64,000 bases of DNA from the NCBI GenBank assembly GCA_016212665.1, contig JACREZ010000025.1, forward strand, positions 117,570 to 181,569, in the 5' to 3' direction. The position numbers were made by a program, and so were the translations under genes. Source of the stretch: Ignavibacteriota bacterium. GTDB lineage: Bacteria > Bacteroidota > Ignavibacteria > UBA10030 > SZUA-254. The stretch's first letter is position 1, and each line of letters starts with the position of its first letter. Shown here piece after piece: positions 45,524 through 56,546 of the stretch. The notes beneath the pieces were generated by a model that worked only from the letters and a program-made list of their open reading frames with translations, searched no databases and was not told the DNA's origin.

Positions 45524-45828
45524 TCTGTTTTCCTTTCTATATAATTTAGCCATAAGTTAGAATCAGGCTCGTAAACTGTTATTATTTTGATAAGATCACG
45601 AGTTGGATAACTGCATTGAATATGCAGTGGTCGCTCCTGGTTCGTCAGCCCGAAAATCAAACAACTCGGTCCGTATTTGTCTTCAGGATAATCTTCGATG
45701 ACAATTCCGTTTTCAATCCCTTCGCGAACTTCTTGTTCATGTATCAACCGTATGATAGTTTGGTCAACAGCATGATGGCTGTATTCATACAATCCTAAGC
45801 GAATTTTTCGTTTGATATCCTCAATCAT
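45520..45828 (-). CDS. DUF4258 toxin-like protein
   Basis: 102 residues. DUF4258 features are IRLGLYEYSHHAVDQTIIR (active-site-like His), EVREGIENGIVIEDYPEDKYGPSCLIFG, RPLHIQCSYPT and LIKIITVYEPDSNLW. Its ATG overlaps the ispG stop by four bases, so the toxin is translated behind an essential isoprenoid gene. Confidence 0.88.
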   Translation of the reverse strand: MIEDIKRKIRLGLYEYSHHAVDQTIIRLIHEQEVREGIENGIVIEDYPEDKYGPSCLIFGLTNQERPLHIQCSYPTRDLIKIITVYEPDSNLWLNYIERKTE

Positions 45829-46964
45829 TCACTCGGTTGAAACTTTTCCACTTCTTCCAAAATAGTTGCTACAATCTCTTCTTCTTTCACCCGCTTGATG
45901 ACTTCTCCTTTGCGATAGAGAATTGCAACTCCTTTTCCTGCGGCGATACCGATATCAGCTTCACTTGCTTCGCCGGGTCCATTGACAACACAACCGAGCA
46001 CTGCAATCTTCACGGGTTTTTTCACACCGGCAAGTTTCTCCTCAAGTTGAGCCATGATGCCGAATAAATCAACTTCAAGGCGTCCACAAGTCGGGCAGGC
46101 AATCAACTCGACATTGCGTGATGCAAGACTGAGCGAGCGGAGAATTTCTTTTCCCACCTCCACTTCTTTCACCGGCTCATCCGTAAGCGAAACACGAATC
46201 GTGTCGCCGATTCCTTCGGCAAGTAACGTTCCGATTCCAACAGCTGATTTGATTGTGCCGACGCGAGTCGTTCCGGCTTCCGTAACTCCGAGATGAAGCG
46301 GAATATCGGTTCGTTGTGCAACAAGACGGTACGCTTCAATCATCAATTTCACATCCGTTGACTTTACCGAAATAATCACATCATGAAAACCGAAATCCTC
46401 ACAAATTTCAACATGCCGCATAGCGCTTTCGTACAATGCTTCGGGAGTCGGATACCCATGTTTTTCAAGAATGTCTTCTTCGAGTGAGCCGGAGTTCACA
46501 CCTATACGAATCGGAATTCCTTTTTTCTTTGCTTCCGTCAACACTTGTTCGATTCGTTCGCGTGAGCCAATGTTTCCCGGATTGAGCCGGACTTTTGCAA
46601 CATTTCCCTCAATCGCTTTCAACGCAAAGACATGATTGAAATGAATATCGGCGACGATGGGAACAGGAGAGCGTTTGACAATTTCACCGATTGCATCTGC
46701 CGCTTCTTTGTCGTTCACGGTTACACGAACTATGTCGCATCCTGCTTCAGCAGCGTCGAGAATTTGCTTGACGGTTCCATCAACATCCGATGTTTTTGTT
46801 TTCGTCATCGTCTGAACGGAAATCGGAGCGTTTCCGCCGACGAGAATTCCGCCGACATTCACTTGTCGGGTTTTCCTTCTCACACCAACTTTGTATGTTT
46901 GATGAGGACTTGAAGGAACTGAAAATTCTACGATGTTACTGTTATCTTGTAATGTTGCTTTCAT
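45825..46964 (-). CDS. ispG: 4-hydroxy-3-methylbut-2-enyl diphosphate synthase (IspG/GcpE)
   Basis: 379 residues, the short bacterial form. It makes HMBDP from MEcPP in the methylerythritol-phosphate route. N-terminal TIM barrel with PISVQTMTKTKTSDVDGT and VADIHFNHVFAL; C-terminal 4Fe-4S ligands in ACPTCGRLEVDL and GCVVNGPGEASEADIGIA. Followed directly by the DUF4258/YgiT pair. The MEP pathway fits Bacteroidota. Confidence 0.96.
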   Translation of the reverse strand: MKATLQDNSNIVEFSVPSSPHQTYKVGVRRKTRQVNVGGILVGGNAPISVQTMTKTKTSDVDGTVKQILDAAEAGCDIVRVTVNDKEAADAIGEIVKRSPVPIVADIHFNHVFALKAIEGNVAKVRLNPGNIGSRERIEQVLTEAKKKGIPIRIGVNSGSLEEDILEKHGYPTPEALYESAMRHVEICEDFGFHDVIISVKSTDVKLMIEAYRLVAQRTDIPLHLGVTEAGTTRVGTIKSAVGIGTLLAEGIGDTIRVSLTDEPVKEVEVGKEILRSLSLASRNVELIACPTCGRLEVDLFGIMAQLEEKLAGVKKPVKIAVLGCVVNGPGEASEADIGIAAGKGVAILYRKGEVIKRVKEEEIVATILEEVEKFQPSE

Positions 46965-46976
46965 AAATTATTTTTT

Positions 46977-47020
46977 TGATTCGAGATCCAATGATCCAAT
47001 CATCAATCGTAAATCGTAAA
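46977..47020. repeat. AATCGTAAATC word repeats
   Basis: ATCCAATGATCCAATCATC and AATCGTAAATCGTAAATC, 7-10-base words in the 56-base gap between ispG and rhomboid genes. Confidence 0.6.
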
Positions 47021-47920
47021 TCAATTCAATCGCTTGCTTTCTTCAAACAAAAATCGTTTTTCTTCTTCTGTGAGACTTTGATATCCGCTTTGATTTATCT
47101 TGTCGAGGATTTCATCCAACCGTGATTGAGTTTCAGTTTTATCATCTGATTGAATATCCTCATACGTCGCTTCGCCTACTTCTTCCTGCGGGCGCGTTGC
47201 CGTGTAGCGGTATTGCGGCTGAGCATAAAACATCGGTTTCTTTTTGAACATCGAAGGAAGTCCGAGTCGGTGTTGGTCAACGAGCAAATAAATAAACCCA
47301 ACCAACGCTCCGCCGAGATGCGCAAAGTGAGCGATGCCATCCTGCGTACCTGTCACTCCCGAAATCAGTTCAAACAAAATATAAAGAATGACAAAGTAAC
47401 GTGCACGAATCGGTAAAAGGAAATATAAAAATATCGGACGGTCGGGGAATAACATTCCATACGCAAGCAACACTCCATACACAGCGCCGGATGCGCCGAC
47501 AGTCGGGCCGGAAACGCCGAAAAGGGGACTGATAAGCAAATGAACGAACGCCGCGCCAAGTCCGCATGTCAAATAATAAATGAGAAACTTTTTCGAGCCC
47601 CAAACATTTTCCAATTCCATCCCGAACATCCAGAGCGCAAACATGTTCATGAACAAGTGCATAAAACCGCCGTGCATGAACATGTAAGTGAACAATTGCC
47701 ATACTTCAAATCCATATCCAAGCGGAAACAACGCGAAGACATAATTCAAAAAGTACTGCAACGGCACGCCACCGATTTGGAACATCCCGAAGAAGTTCAC
47801 CAACAGGAACAGCGCAACATTGGAAATCAGTAACGCCTTGATGACAGGAGGAAAGAAACTAAACCCTCCGAAAAACGAAGGGCGGTGATAACTCGAACTT
47901 GTGTAACGATAATATGACAT
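47021..47920 (-). CDS. Rhomboid intramembrane serine protease
   Basis: 299 residues, about six or seven membrane helices. The catalytic Ser is in GPTVGASGAVYGVLLAYG and the catalytic His in GIAHFAHLGGALVGFIY; an earlier HGGFMHLFMNMFALWMFG holds the conserved His/Asn oxyanion region. It cuts membrane substrates. A ~70-residue acidic cytoplasmic tail follows. The gene order ispG-rhomboid-pgk is leftward. Confidence 0.95.
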   Translation of the reverse strand: MSYYRYTSSSYHRPSFFGGFSFFPPVIKALLISNVALFLLVNFFGMFQIGGVPLQYFLNYVFALFPLGYGFEVWQLFTYMFMHGGFMHLFMNMFALWMFGMELENVWGSKKFLIYYLTCGLGAAFVHLLISPLFGVSGPTVGASGAVYGVLLAYGMLFPDRPIFLYFLLPIRARYFVILYILFELISGVTGTQDGIAHFAHLGGALVGFIYLLVDQHRLGLPSMFKKKPMFYAQPQYRYTATRPQEEVGEATYEDIQSDDKTETQSRLDEILDKINQSGYQSLTEEEKRFLFEESKRLN

Positions 47921-47947
47921 TATAATTGATTGAAGAACATATTACAT

Positions 47948-49141
47948 TTATTTATTAGTCAGTGCGGCGATGCCGGGAAGAATTTTCCCTTCAAGGAATT
48001 CGAGCGATGCGCCGCCGCCTGTTGAAACGTGCGAGACAGATTCAGATAATCCTGCCTGAGCAATTGCCGCGGCAGAATCTCCGCCACCGACGATTGTTGT
48101 CGCGCCGGTTTTAGTAATTTCTGCCAGTAGACGCGCTATGGCGTTTGTGCCTTCAGCAAAATTCGGCAATTCAAACACGCCCATTGGTCCGTTCCATACA
48201 ACTGTTTTGGCTTTCTTCAGTTCTTCTTGAAACAATCTAACCGTTTCAGGACCAATATCAAAGCCCGACCATCCTTGCGGAATTTGGTTGACAGACACTG
48301 TTTTTCGGAGTGATTCGTTTTCCATTGTTTCAGCAATAATACAATCAACAGGCAGAAGTAGTTTAATGTTCCGTTGTTTTGCTTCGTTGAGAAGTTGTTT
48401 TGCTAATTCAATTTTATCCGCTTCAACGAGCGAGTTGCCAACTTCGAGTCCTTGCGCTTTGTAAAACGTAAACATCATTCCGCCGCCAATGAGTAATACG
48501 TCAACTTTACCCATTAAGTTTTGGATGACATCAATTTTGCCGGAAATTTTTGCACCACCGAGAATCGCCGCATACGGTCGCACAGGGTTTCCGACCGCTT
48601 TGCCAAGGTATTCAATCTCTTTGTTCATCAAATAACCCGAAACGGATGGCTTGATAAATTTCGTTACACCTTCTGTCGAAGCGTGGGCGCGGTGTGCGCT
48701 TCCGAAGGCATCGTTCACGTACACATCACCCAAAACAGAAAGTTGTTTGGAAAAACTTGCATCGTTCGCTTCCTCTTCTGCGTGGAACCGGACATTTTCA
48801 AGCAACAGACATTCGCCATTCGACATTCCGTTCACCATTACTTCAACTTCCACCCCAATACAATCAGGCGCAAATTTGACAGGCTTGTTCAACAACTGCG
48901 CGAGTCGTTCCGCAACTGGTTTGAGCGTGAACTCCATGTTGCGTTTTCCCTTCGGGCGACCGAAGTGACTCATCAAAATAACGCGTCCGTCATCGGAAAG
49001 AATTTTTTTAATTGTCGGAAGTGATTCCACGATGCGCGTATCATCAGTAATGACACCGTTCTTCATCGGGACATTGAAATCAACACGCACAAGCGTGCGC
49101 TTGCCGGAAAAATTTATATCATCAATTGTTAATTTGTTCAT
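47948..49141 (-). CDS. pgk: Phosphoglycerate kinase
   Basis: About 397 residues from ATG 49141 (or 49150). Landmarks are [27 protein letters not shown], the hinge region [33 protein letters not shown] and [14 protein letters not shown]. Glycolytic enzyme, ATP-forming step after GAPDH, which lies just upstream and is separated by a terminator. Confidence 0.96.
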   Translation of the reverse strand: MNKLTIDDINFSGKRTLVRVDFNVPMKNGVITDDTRIVESLPTIKKILSDDGRVILMSHFGRPKGKRNMEFTLKPVAERLAQLLNKPVKFAPDCIGVEVEVMVNGMSNGECLLLENVRFHAEEEANDASFSKQLSVLGDVYVNDAFGSAHRAHASTEGVTKFIKPSVSGYLMNKEIEYLGKAVGNPVRPYAAILGGAKISGKIDVIQNLMGKVDVLLIGGGMMFTFYKAQGLEVGNSLVEADKIELAKQLLNEAKQRNIKLLLPVDCIIAETMENESLRKTVSVNQIPQGWSGFDIGPETVRLFQEELKKAKTVVWNGPMGVFELPNFAEGTNAIARLLAEITKTGATTIVGGGDSAAAIAQAGLSESVSHVSTGGGASLEFLEGKILPGIAALTNK

Positions 49142-49165
49142 AGTTTTCATTTTCAGATTTAAGGA

Positions 49166-49203
49166 ATAAAAAAGGCTAACGAGACATTACGCCATCGTTA
49201 GCC
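49166..49203 (-). terminator. Terminator between gap and pgk
   Basis: GGCTAACGA-N12-TCGTTAGCC is a perfect 9-bp stem; on the minus strand TTTTTTA follows. It sits after the gap stop and 25 bases before the pgk start, so gap and pgk may be expressed at different levels. Confidence 0.8.
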
Positions 49204-49223
49204 AAATTATCATACAACAAAAA

Positions 49224-50261
<1,038 letters not shown>

Positions 50262-50296
50262 TCATAAAATGTTAAGATTTGCCTTCAATGGGCAGG

Positions 50297-50327
50297 AAAA
50301 TTTACCAAGAAAGGGAGTGAAAACCAA
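50297..50327 (-). promoter_or_regulatory. Predicted gap promoter
   Basis: On the minus strand TTG, 20 bases, TAAATTTTC, matching TTG-N19/20-TAnnTTT. It would give a leader of about 60 bases. Confidence 0.5.
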
Positions 50328-50359
50328 AAACCTGTTTTTCCTGAAAACTACACGAATTC

Positions 50360-50388
50360 AAAAAAAAAGTCACAGTAGAACTGTGACT
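50360..50388 (-). terminator. Terminator of the secreted-protein gene
   Basis: AGTCACAG-TTCTA-CTGTGACT (minus strand) is an 8-bp perfect stem, followed by TTTTTTTTG. It lies ~40 bases after the stop at 50428. Confidence 0.8.
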
Positions 50389-50427
50389 TCGAAAAAGAAA
50401 AGATTTTTTTGTTGTTTGGTCAATAAA

Positions 50428-50976
50428 TTATAAACCGGTGTAATATGTATTAGTTAAAATTTGCCCTACGAAAATTTCGCCCGCAATTGTAACTTCTGCC
50501 GGAACAATGAAAGAATAACCAAGTCGTAAAGTCGTCAATCCTGCGCCTAAGTTGAATGTGTTAGCAACATTCGGATTGAAGAAACCACCTGTTTCACCAA
50601 CAACACCTGAACCCGGACCACTTGCTGGAAATGTAATTGCAAGAGTGGTTCCACCAATTCCGTTTAATATATCAGGAAGATCCATTTCAACGACTACATT
50701 GGAGAACGGGTCACCTGTAATATCACAGCCAACATCACCGTTCGTTACTTCACCATTATTGTTTGGCTTGACAACGCTAATCGCCGCGTATGCATCATAC
50801 ACAACGGTGTACGCGGTCGCACGTAATACGTCATCAACACCTCCATCACTATTCGTTACCGCTAACGGCGTCGCCGCTGCATTAACAGTAATGCTTGTTA
50901 CAGCCTGAGCATACCCTGCCGTAGTTAAACCGAGTAATACTACAGCAGCCAAAATTATGATTTTGAGATTTTTCAT
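50428..50976 (-). CDS. Small secreted beta-rich protein
   Basis: 182 residues. Signal peptide KNLKIIILAAVVLLGLTTAG, cut near YAQAVTS; the mature part is rich in Thr, Val, Gly and Asn with a pattern of beta strands and no cysteine network (one Cys in GDVGCDITGD). No known family is clear. It has a strong promoter and terminator and stands alone as a single-gene unit, typical of an abundant surface protein (inference). Confidence 0.7.
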   Translation of the reverse strand: MKNLKIIILAAVVLLGLTTAGYAQAVTSITVNAAATPLAVTNSDGGVDDVLRATAYTVVYDAYAAISVVKPNNNGEVTNGDVGCDITGDPFSNVVVEMDLPDILNGIGGTTLAITFPASGPGSGVVGETGGFFNPNVANTFNLGAGLTTLRLGYSFIVPAEVTIAGEIFVGQILTNTYYTGL

Positions 50977-51031
50977 GAAGAACTCTAAAGTGTATAATTG
51001 TTGAACAATTATTGGGTGGTTAAACTGCCGT

Positions 51032-51087
51032 AAAACTACGAAAAATTATTCTAATAGTCAAGGCTTTTTTCAAAAATATTTATTTTA
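51032..51087 (-). promoter_or_regulatory. Predicted promoter with upstream AT element
   Basis: On the minus strand TTG (51061-51059), 20 bases, TAGTTTT (51038-51032). Upstream lies AAATATTTTTGAAAAAAG, then CCTTGACT, almost the same as the element at 5684-5714. The repeated block spans 26 bases with one difference. Confidence 0.6.
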
Positions 51088-51122
51088 TTTCTGTTGATTT
51101 CGCGTTGTTTTGAAAGAAATTG

Positions 51123-51857
51123 TTACGCGAACGCGACCGAGACCGAAAAGATTTGTCCGACTCCAAAATATTTCAATTCCGAGGCACAGGAACGCATCGT
51201 TGCGCCTGTGGTAACGACATCATCCACGAGGATAACTTTTTTTCCTTTTAATATAGTTTTCCATTTTGAAGCAAGTCGAAACGCGCCTGTTACATTTTCG
51301 CTCCGCTCCTGTTGGTTGAGTTTTGTCTGTGATTGGGTATATCTCACCCGTTTCAAAAGAGAGGAAGCTACGGGAATGTTCGTTACGGTAGAAATTCCTT
51401 TGCAAATGTATTCACTCTGATTGTAGCCTCTTTCACGCCGCTTTAGTTGATGAAGCGGAATTGGAATTAAGAAATCGCTCCGGCAAAATTTTTCATTGGA
51501 ACGAATTACTTTGCCGATTTCTTCTCCCAACCGAATTCCCATCGAAGTAAAACCCTCATACTTCAAACTATGTATGACGGTCTGCAACGTTCCTTCCTTC
51601 ACAAATGAAAACGGGGCAAGACAATCTGAAATTGTTCCATCGTTTTGGAATCGTTCTCTGGTACTGATGTATAACGAATCATCATTGTCTAACTTAGAAA
51701 AACTTTCCCAGCAGTCCGAGCATATCCTTGATTCGTCTTTCATTAAACGGACATCGCACGAAATGCAAAATGGCGGGAATACAATCTCTTGAAAAGGCTT
51801 GATGAATACATTTGTGAGAGTTGATACAAAAGAATTGTCAGTCATCAAGGTACTCAT
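51123..51857 (-). CDS. comF: ComF-family phosphoribosyltransferase-like protein
   Basis: 244 residues. N-terminal zinc-finger [20 protein letters not shown] (Cys pairs), [18 protein letters not shown] and the PRPP-binding loop [17 protein letters not shown]. ComF takes part in DNA uptake for transformation and may touch nucleotide metabolism. Its start overlaps the uvrB stop by four bases (ATGA). Confidence 0.93.
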   Translation of the reverse strand: MSTLMTDNSFVSTLTNVFIKPFQEIVFPPFCISCDVRLMKDESRICSDCWESFSKLDNDDSLYISTRERFQNDGTISDCLAPFSFVKEGTLQTVIHSLKYEGFTSMGIRLGEEIGKVIRSNEKFCRSDFLIPIPLHQLKRRERGYNQSEYICKGISTVTNIPVASSLLKRVRYTQSQTKLNQQERSENVTGAFRLASKWKTILKGKKVILVDDVVTTGATMRSCASELKYFGVGQIFSVSVAFA

Positions 51858-53878
51858 TCTGAAATCATTTGTTCAAGTTTCTGAATTTCATCGCGCAATT
51901 CCGCTGCACGTTCAAATTCAAGGTCTCTCGATGCACGTCTCATTTCTTGTCTCATTTCTTCAATCAAATCTTTCTTCTGATTCATCGTCAGGTAGCGTAC
52001 AATTGAATCAGGGACAAGCGAAGTTTCAGATTTGTGTTTTTCATTGTAGGTCGCCCGAACATCGGCGACAGCAGTGCTTGCCATTATTTCTTCAGTCGTT
52101 TTATATACCGTTTTCGGAGTTATCTTATGTTCGGTGTTGTACTCGATTTGCTTTGTTCTTCTTCGATTTGTTTCGTCTAACATTCTTTCCATCGAACCTG
52201 TAACTGTGTCTGCGTAGAGTATTACTCTTCCGTTGAGATTTCGCGCTGTTCTTCCTGCAGTTTGAATCAACGAACGGTCGGAACGCAGGAATCCTTCCTT
52301 GTCAGCATCAAGCACAGCAACGAGTGAAACTTCCGGCAAATCCAATCCTTCACGAAGAAGATTCACACCGACCAGAACATCAAATTCGCCGAGCCGTAAA
52401 TCGCGGAGAATTTCTACACGCTCAAGCGCAACTATTTCAGAATGGATGTACCGTACTTTGATGCCAATGTTGCTCAGATATTCTGACAAATCTTCAGCCA
52501 TGCGCTTGGTCAGAGTTGTTACCAAGCACCGCTCATTTCTTTTCACACGTTCACGAATTTCGGCAATCAAATCGTCTATTTGATTTTTTACCGGGCGAAC
52601 ATCAACCTCCGGGTCAATCAGACCTGTCGGACGAATAATCTGCTCGACAAATACTCCTTTGCACTTCTTCATCTCATACGGACCAGGCGTTGCGCTGACG
52701 AAAATAATTTGATTCACCATCTTTTCCCATTCATCAAACATCAACGGACGATTATCCAACGCGGAAGGAAGTCGGAAACCATGCTCGACAAGGGTTGTTT
52801 TGCGTGAGCGGTCACCATGCCACATCCCGCCGATTTGAGGGACTGACACATGCGATTCATCAATCACGGTGAGAAAATCTTTCGGGAAATAATCCAATAA
52901 ACAATAAGGACGTGACCCCGGCGGTCGTCCTGCAATATGTCTCGAATAGTTTTCGATGCCGGAACAATAACCGACTTCCTTCATCATCTCCATGTCGAAA
53001 TGTGTGCGTTGTTCAAGTCGTTGCGCTTCAACGAGTTTCCCGTTCACCCGAAGAATTCTGAGTCGCTCTTCTAATTCCTGTTCGATGCTGACTAACGCTC
53101 TCTCAATGGTCGGTCGTGAAGTGATAAATTGCTTTGCCGGATAAATCACTTCCGATTCGATTTCTTCAATCGCCTTTCCTGTCAAGGGATGAATTGCAAC
53201 AATCTTTTCGATTTCATCACCAAAGAACTGTATGCGTAATGCCTGCTCATTTTCGCCGGCAGGAATAACTTCAACAATATCGCCGCGAACGCGAAATGTT
53301 CCCCGAGTAAATTCAAAATCATTTCTTAAATAATGAATGTCCAACAACTTCCGGAGAAATTTGTTCCGTTCAATCGTCTCCCCTTTTTTGACAATAATCA
53401 TTTGCTCAAGCCATTCATCCGGCGCACCGATGCCATAAATACAACTCACCGAAGCAACCACAATCACATTCGAGTCACCACTCAGCAATGCGCTCGTCGC
53501 ACGCAATCTCAACCGGTCAATTTCATCGTTGACGGACGCATCCTTGGCAATGTATGTATCAGAATGTGGAACGTATGCTTCGGGTTGATAGTAGTCGTAG
53601 TAACTAATAAAGAACTCGACTCTGTCTTTTGGAAAGAATTGTTTGAACTCACCATACAACTGCGCCGCTAATGTTTTGTTATGCGACATGATAAGCGTCG
53701 GCTTGTTCATTTGTGCAATAACATTTGATATGGTGAACGTTTTGCCGCTTCCGGTTACTCCGAGTAATGTTTGATACCTGTCGCCGCGCCGAACACCTTC
53801 AACCAATTGACGAATTGCTTCGGGTTGGTCGCCGTTCGGTTGAAAATCAGAGGTAAGTTGAAAGGGCATTGTATTCAC
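51854..53878 (-). CDS. uvrB: Excinuclease ABC subunit B (UvrB)
   Basis: 674 residues. Walker [16 protein letters not shown], beta-hairpin [47 protein letters not shown], helicase motif [19 protein letters not shown] and QTAGRTARN, and a C-terminal UVR motif ([14 protein letters not shown]). It verifies DNA damage in nucleotide excision repair. Coupled to comF. Confidence 0.97.
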   Translation of the reverse strand: MNTMPFQLTSDFQPNGDQPEAIRQLVEGVRRGDRYQTLLGVTGSGKTFTISNVIAQMNKPTLIMSHNKTLAAQLYGEFKQFFPKDRVEFFISYYDYYQPEAYVPHSDTYIAKDASVNDEIDRLRLRATSALLSGDSNVIVVASVSCIYGIGAPDEWLEQMIIVKKGETIERNKFLRKLLDIHYLRNDFEFTRGTFRVRGDIVEVIPAGENEQALRIQFFGDEIEKIVAIHPLTGKAIEEIESEVIYPAKQFITSRPTIERALVSIEQELEERLRILRVNGKLVEAQRLEQRTHFDMEMMKEVGYCSGIENYSRHIAGRPPGSRPYCLLDYFPKDFLTVIDESHVSVPQIGGMWHGDRSRKTTLVEHGFRLPSALDNRPLMFDEWEKMVNQIIFVSATPGPYEMKKCKGVFVEQIIRPTGLIDPEVDVRPVKNQIDDLIAEIRERVKRNERCLVTTLTKRMAEDLSEYLSNIGIKVRYIHSEIVALERVEILRDLRLGEFDVLVGVNLLREGLDLPEVSLVAVLDADKEGFLRSDRSLIQTAGRTARNLNGRVILYADTVTGSMERMLDETNRRRTKQIEYNTEHKITPKTVYKTTEEIMASTAVADVRATYNEKHKSETSLVPDSIVRYLTMNQKKDLIEEMRQEMRRASRDLEFERAAELRDEIQKLEQMISE

Positions 53879-53942
53879 TTGATATTATTGTGATTATTGA
53901 AATGCAAAATTCCAATCTCTCAATAACCACAAGTGGACAAAT

Positions 53943-55169
53943 CTACTCGTACCTCAACGCTTCAATCGGATTCAATCGTGAAGCTTTTCTCGCCGGATAA
54001 AATCCGAAGAAGACGCCGACAGCCATCGAAAAGAAAACCGCAAGCACGATGGAAGTTGCAGAGACAAACGTGGGCCAACCCGCCATCGAAGAAATTAAAT
54101 TCGAGCCGCCAACACCAATGCCAACGCCAACAAGTCCTCCAACGAGACTCAGAACAATCGCTTCAATTAAAAATTGACTGAGAATATCGCGCCGTTTCGC
54201 ACCAATGGACATTCGTATTCCGATTTCTCTCGTCCGTTCTGTCACTGAAACCAACATGATATTCATGATTCCAATTCCACCGACAATGAGCGATACTCCT
54301 GCTATGCTTGCAAGTAACATCGTCATGATTTTTGATGTGGCGGATGATGCTTCAGCAATTTCTGTTTGCGTTCTGATAGTAAAATCATTGTCTTCGGTGG
54401 CGCCGAGTTTATGTCTTGTCCGAAGGAGTTCGGTGATTTGTTGTTGTGCTTCGACAATTTGTTCCCTACTCACCGCGGAAACGATAAATCCCCAATTTCT
54501 CACATTGCGTTCACCCATGAGCCGCTTTTGTAACGTCGTATATGGAACGATGATAATGTCATCCTGGTCTTGTCCCATCATATTTTGTCCTTTCGGTTTC
54601 AGTGTACCGACAACACGAAAGGGAATATTTCTAATGCGAACCGTCTGCCCGATTGGGTCTGCTCCTTCAAAAATTTGTTGAACCACTGTCCTACCAAGCA
54701 AACAAACTTTCGTCGCTGCGCGCACATCCTGCTCGGTAAAAAATTCTCCGGTTTCTGTCCGATAATCTCTGATAGCAAAAAAATCCGGTGCGCCACCCTG
54801 AACGATTGTTCCCCAGTTCAAATTACCATACACAACCTGAGCGCCGTTACGAATCAACGGACTCAAATAATTTACTGCTGAACATTGCTCTTTAATTGCT
54901 TCACCATCTGCTTCTGTCAATGTCACCGAGGTTCCCGCACCTGCAACGACACCGCCCCGACTGGTTGTTCCGGGAAATATCAACAGCACATTGGTACCGA
55001 GCGAACTGATTTGCGCATCAATTGAGGATTGCGCTCCCTGGCCAATTGCCACCATCGCAATGACCGCACCGACGCCAATGATAATTCCCAGCATCGTCAG
55101 GAATGAACGCATTTTGTTTCGAACCAAAGCATCGAACGCGATTTGAAGTATTTCAAGAAAACGCATCAT
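53943..55169 (-). CDS. MacB-like ABC-transporter permease
   Basis: 408 residues. First helix LTMLGIIIGVGAVIAMVAIGQGA, a ~200-residue periplasmic domain (MacB_PCD: VRIRNIPFRVVGTLKPKG) and three C-terminal helices with GGIGIMNIMLVSVTERTREIGIRMSIGA (FtsX type, shown in part). The ATPase domain of MacB is absent, and no separate ATPase gene lies between it and the adaptor or downstream. Seven bases separate it from the adaptor gene. Confidence 0.92.
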   Translation of the reverse strand: MMRFLEILQIAFDALVRNKMRSFLTMLGIIIGVGAVIAMVAIGQGAQSSIDAQISSLGTNVLLIFPGTTSRGGVVAGAGTSVTLTEADGEAIKEQCSAVNYLSPLIRNGAQVVYGNLNWGTIVQGGAPDFFAIRDYRTETGEFFTEQDVRAATKVCLLGRTVVQQIFEGADPIGQTVRIRNIPFRVVGTLKPKGQNMMGQDQDDIIIVPYTTLQKRLMGERNVRNWGFIVSAVSREQIVEAQQQITELLRTRHKLGATEDNDFTIRTQTEIAEASSATSKIMTMLLASIAGVSLIVGGIGIMNIMLVSVTERTREIGIRMSIGAKRRDILSQFLIEAIVLSLVGGLVGVGIGVGGSNLISSMAGWPTFVSATSIVLAVFFSMAVGVFFGFYPARKASRLNPIEALRYE

Positions 55170-55175
55170 AAAGAT

Positions 55176-56456
55176 TTACCGCATTCCTCGTCCACCACCG
55201 CCGCCGGGCATTCTTGGCGCGAACGGATTGCTTTGCTGGCTTCCACCTGCCGCCATCTCCGGCATACTTAAACCAAGAACAATCTCATCTCCTTCTTTCA
55301 ATTCACCTTCCAGAACTTCTGCAAAACGATTATCGTTGAGACCAAGTTTTATTTTTACCGGTTTCAACTCGCCTGACGGCGTAGAAATCCATACACGGGT
55401 GGATTTCATTTTTTTCATTCCATCCATACCACCATTCATCATTCCTCGCCGTTCCGAACCTCCTCCCATTGCCATCCGTTCTCCACCTTGATTTCCGTTT
55501 GACATACCGTTCTTCGGTTTTTCACCATCAAACTTTTCCAGAACTTCAGCCGGAGGTTGAAAGCGTAACGCAAGCGTAGGAACACGAAGCACATGTTCTT
55601 TTTTCTCGATGAGAACGGAAACAGTCGCAGTCATGCCCGGACGAAGTTTCAAATCCGGATTCGGCACTTCGATGATGACCGTATACGTGACTACATTTTG
55701 CGTGAGAACAGGAGCGAGACGAACCTGCTTCACCGTTCCTTCGAATGTTTCATCGGGGTACGAATCAACTGTGAACGTAACCGATTGTCCTTCCTTAATC
55801 TGTCCGATGTCTGCTTCATCAACACTCGCCTCGACTTGCATGTGTGTCAAATCGTTGGCGATGGAAAAGAGTTTCGGCGCTTGCAAACTTGCCGCCACTG
55901 TTTGACCGACATCCACATCCCGTGAAATTACTACGCCATCAATCGGCGAAATAATTGTGGAATACCGGAGATTCACTCTTGCTCTGTCATGTGCGGCTTG
56001 TGCCTGCTTCATTTGTGCAAGCGCAGATTCATAGGTCGTTTGCACCGCATCCAACTCTGACTGCGAGACAAGATTCTTTTCGAACAATTCATTCGTTCGT
56101 TTCACCGTCCGTTTCGCCTCGTTCACCTGTGCCTGATTTCGTTCGACATTTGCTTCGGCTTCTTTCACCGATGCATTGAGAAATGTTGAATCTATCTGAG
56201 CAACGATTTGACCGGCACGAACAACATCGTTGAAGTCAACATAAATTTTGGAGAGAATGCCGGATACCTGACTCCCAACCTGTACCGTCTGCACCGGATT
56301 GATTGTGCCGGTCGCACGAACCTGTACAACGACATCGCCTCTGCCTATTTTTTCTGTTCGGTATTTCGTTTCGCCGTTCGAACCATCTTTGAAATAAAAA
56401 TAACCGCCGGTTCCTAAAGCGAGAATTGTTAAAATGATTAGTAAAACTTTTTTCAT
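55176..56456 (-). CDS. MacA-like efflux periplasmic adaptor (membrane fusion protein)
   Basis: 426 residues. One N-terminal membrane segment, lipoyl/barrel-sandwich motif ATGTINPVQTVQVGSQVSG, coiled-coil hairpin (residues ~100-150, EAEANVERNQAQVNEAKR), DGVVISRDVDVGQTVAAS and a beta-barrel domain. A Gly/Met-rich insert (RMAMGGGSERRGMMNGGMDG) and a Gly/Arg-rich C-terminus are unusual. It joins the permease to an outer-membrane channel. An 18-bp perfect palindrome lies just upstream. Confidence 0.92.
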   Translation of the reverse strand: MKKVLLIILTILALGTGGYFYFKDGSNGETKYRTEKIGRGDVVVQVRATGTINPVQTVQVGSQVSGILSKIYVDFNDVVRAGQIVAQIDSTFLNASVKEAEANVERNQAQVNEAKRTVKRTNELFEKNLVSQSELDAVQTTYESALAQMKQAQAAHDRARVNLRYSTIISPIDGVVISRDVDVGQTVAASLQAPKLFSIANDLTHMQVEASVDEADIGQIKEGQSVTFTVDSYPDETFEGTVKQVRLAPVLTQNVVTYTVIIEVPNPDLKLRPGMTATVSVLIEKKEHVLRVPTLALRFQPPAEVLEKFDGEKPKNGMSNGNQGGERMAMGGGSERRGMMNGGMDGMKKMKSTRVWISTPSGELKPVKIKLGLNDNRFAEVLEGELKEGDEIVLGLSMPEMAAGGSQQSNPFAPRMPGGGGGRGMR

Positions 56457-56494
56457 GCCTTTGCAATGTACTTTCTAAAAAATATTTTATGCTG

Positions 56495-56512
56495 AAGATA
56501 GATATCTATCTT
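56495..56512. promoter_or_regulatory. 18-bp perfect palindrome upstream of the efflux adaptor (candidate operator)
   Basis: AAGATAGATATCTATCTT is its own reverse complement over 18 bases, 39 bases upstream of the adaptor ATG. The size and place fit an operator for a dimeric repressor of the PadR, TetR or MarR kind. No regulator gene is adjacent. Confidence 0.6.
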
Positions 56513-56546
56513 GTGAAACTGATTAGGGACCGGAGATAAAGAAATT

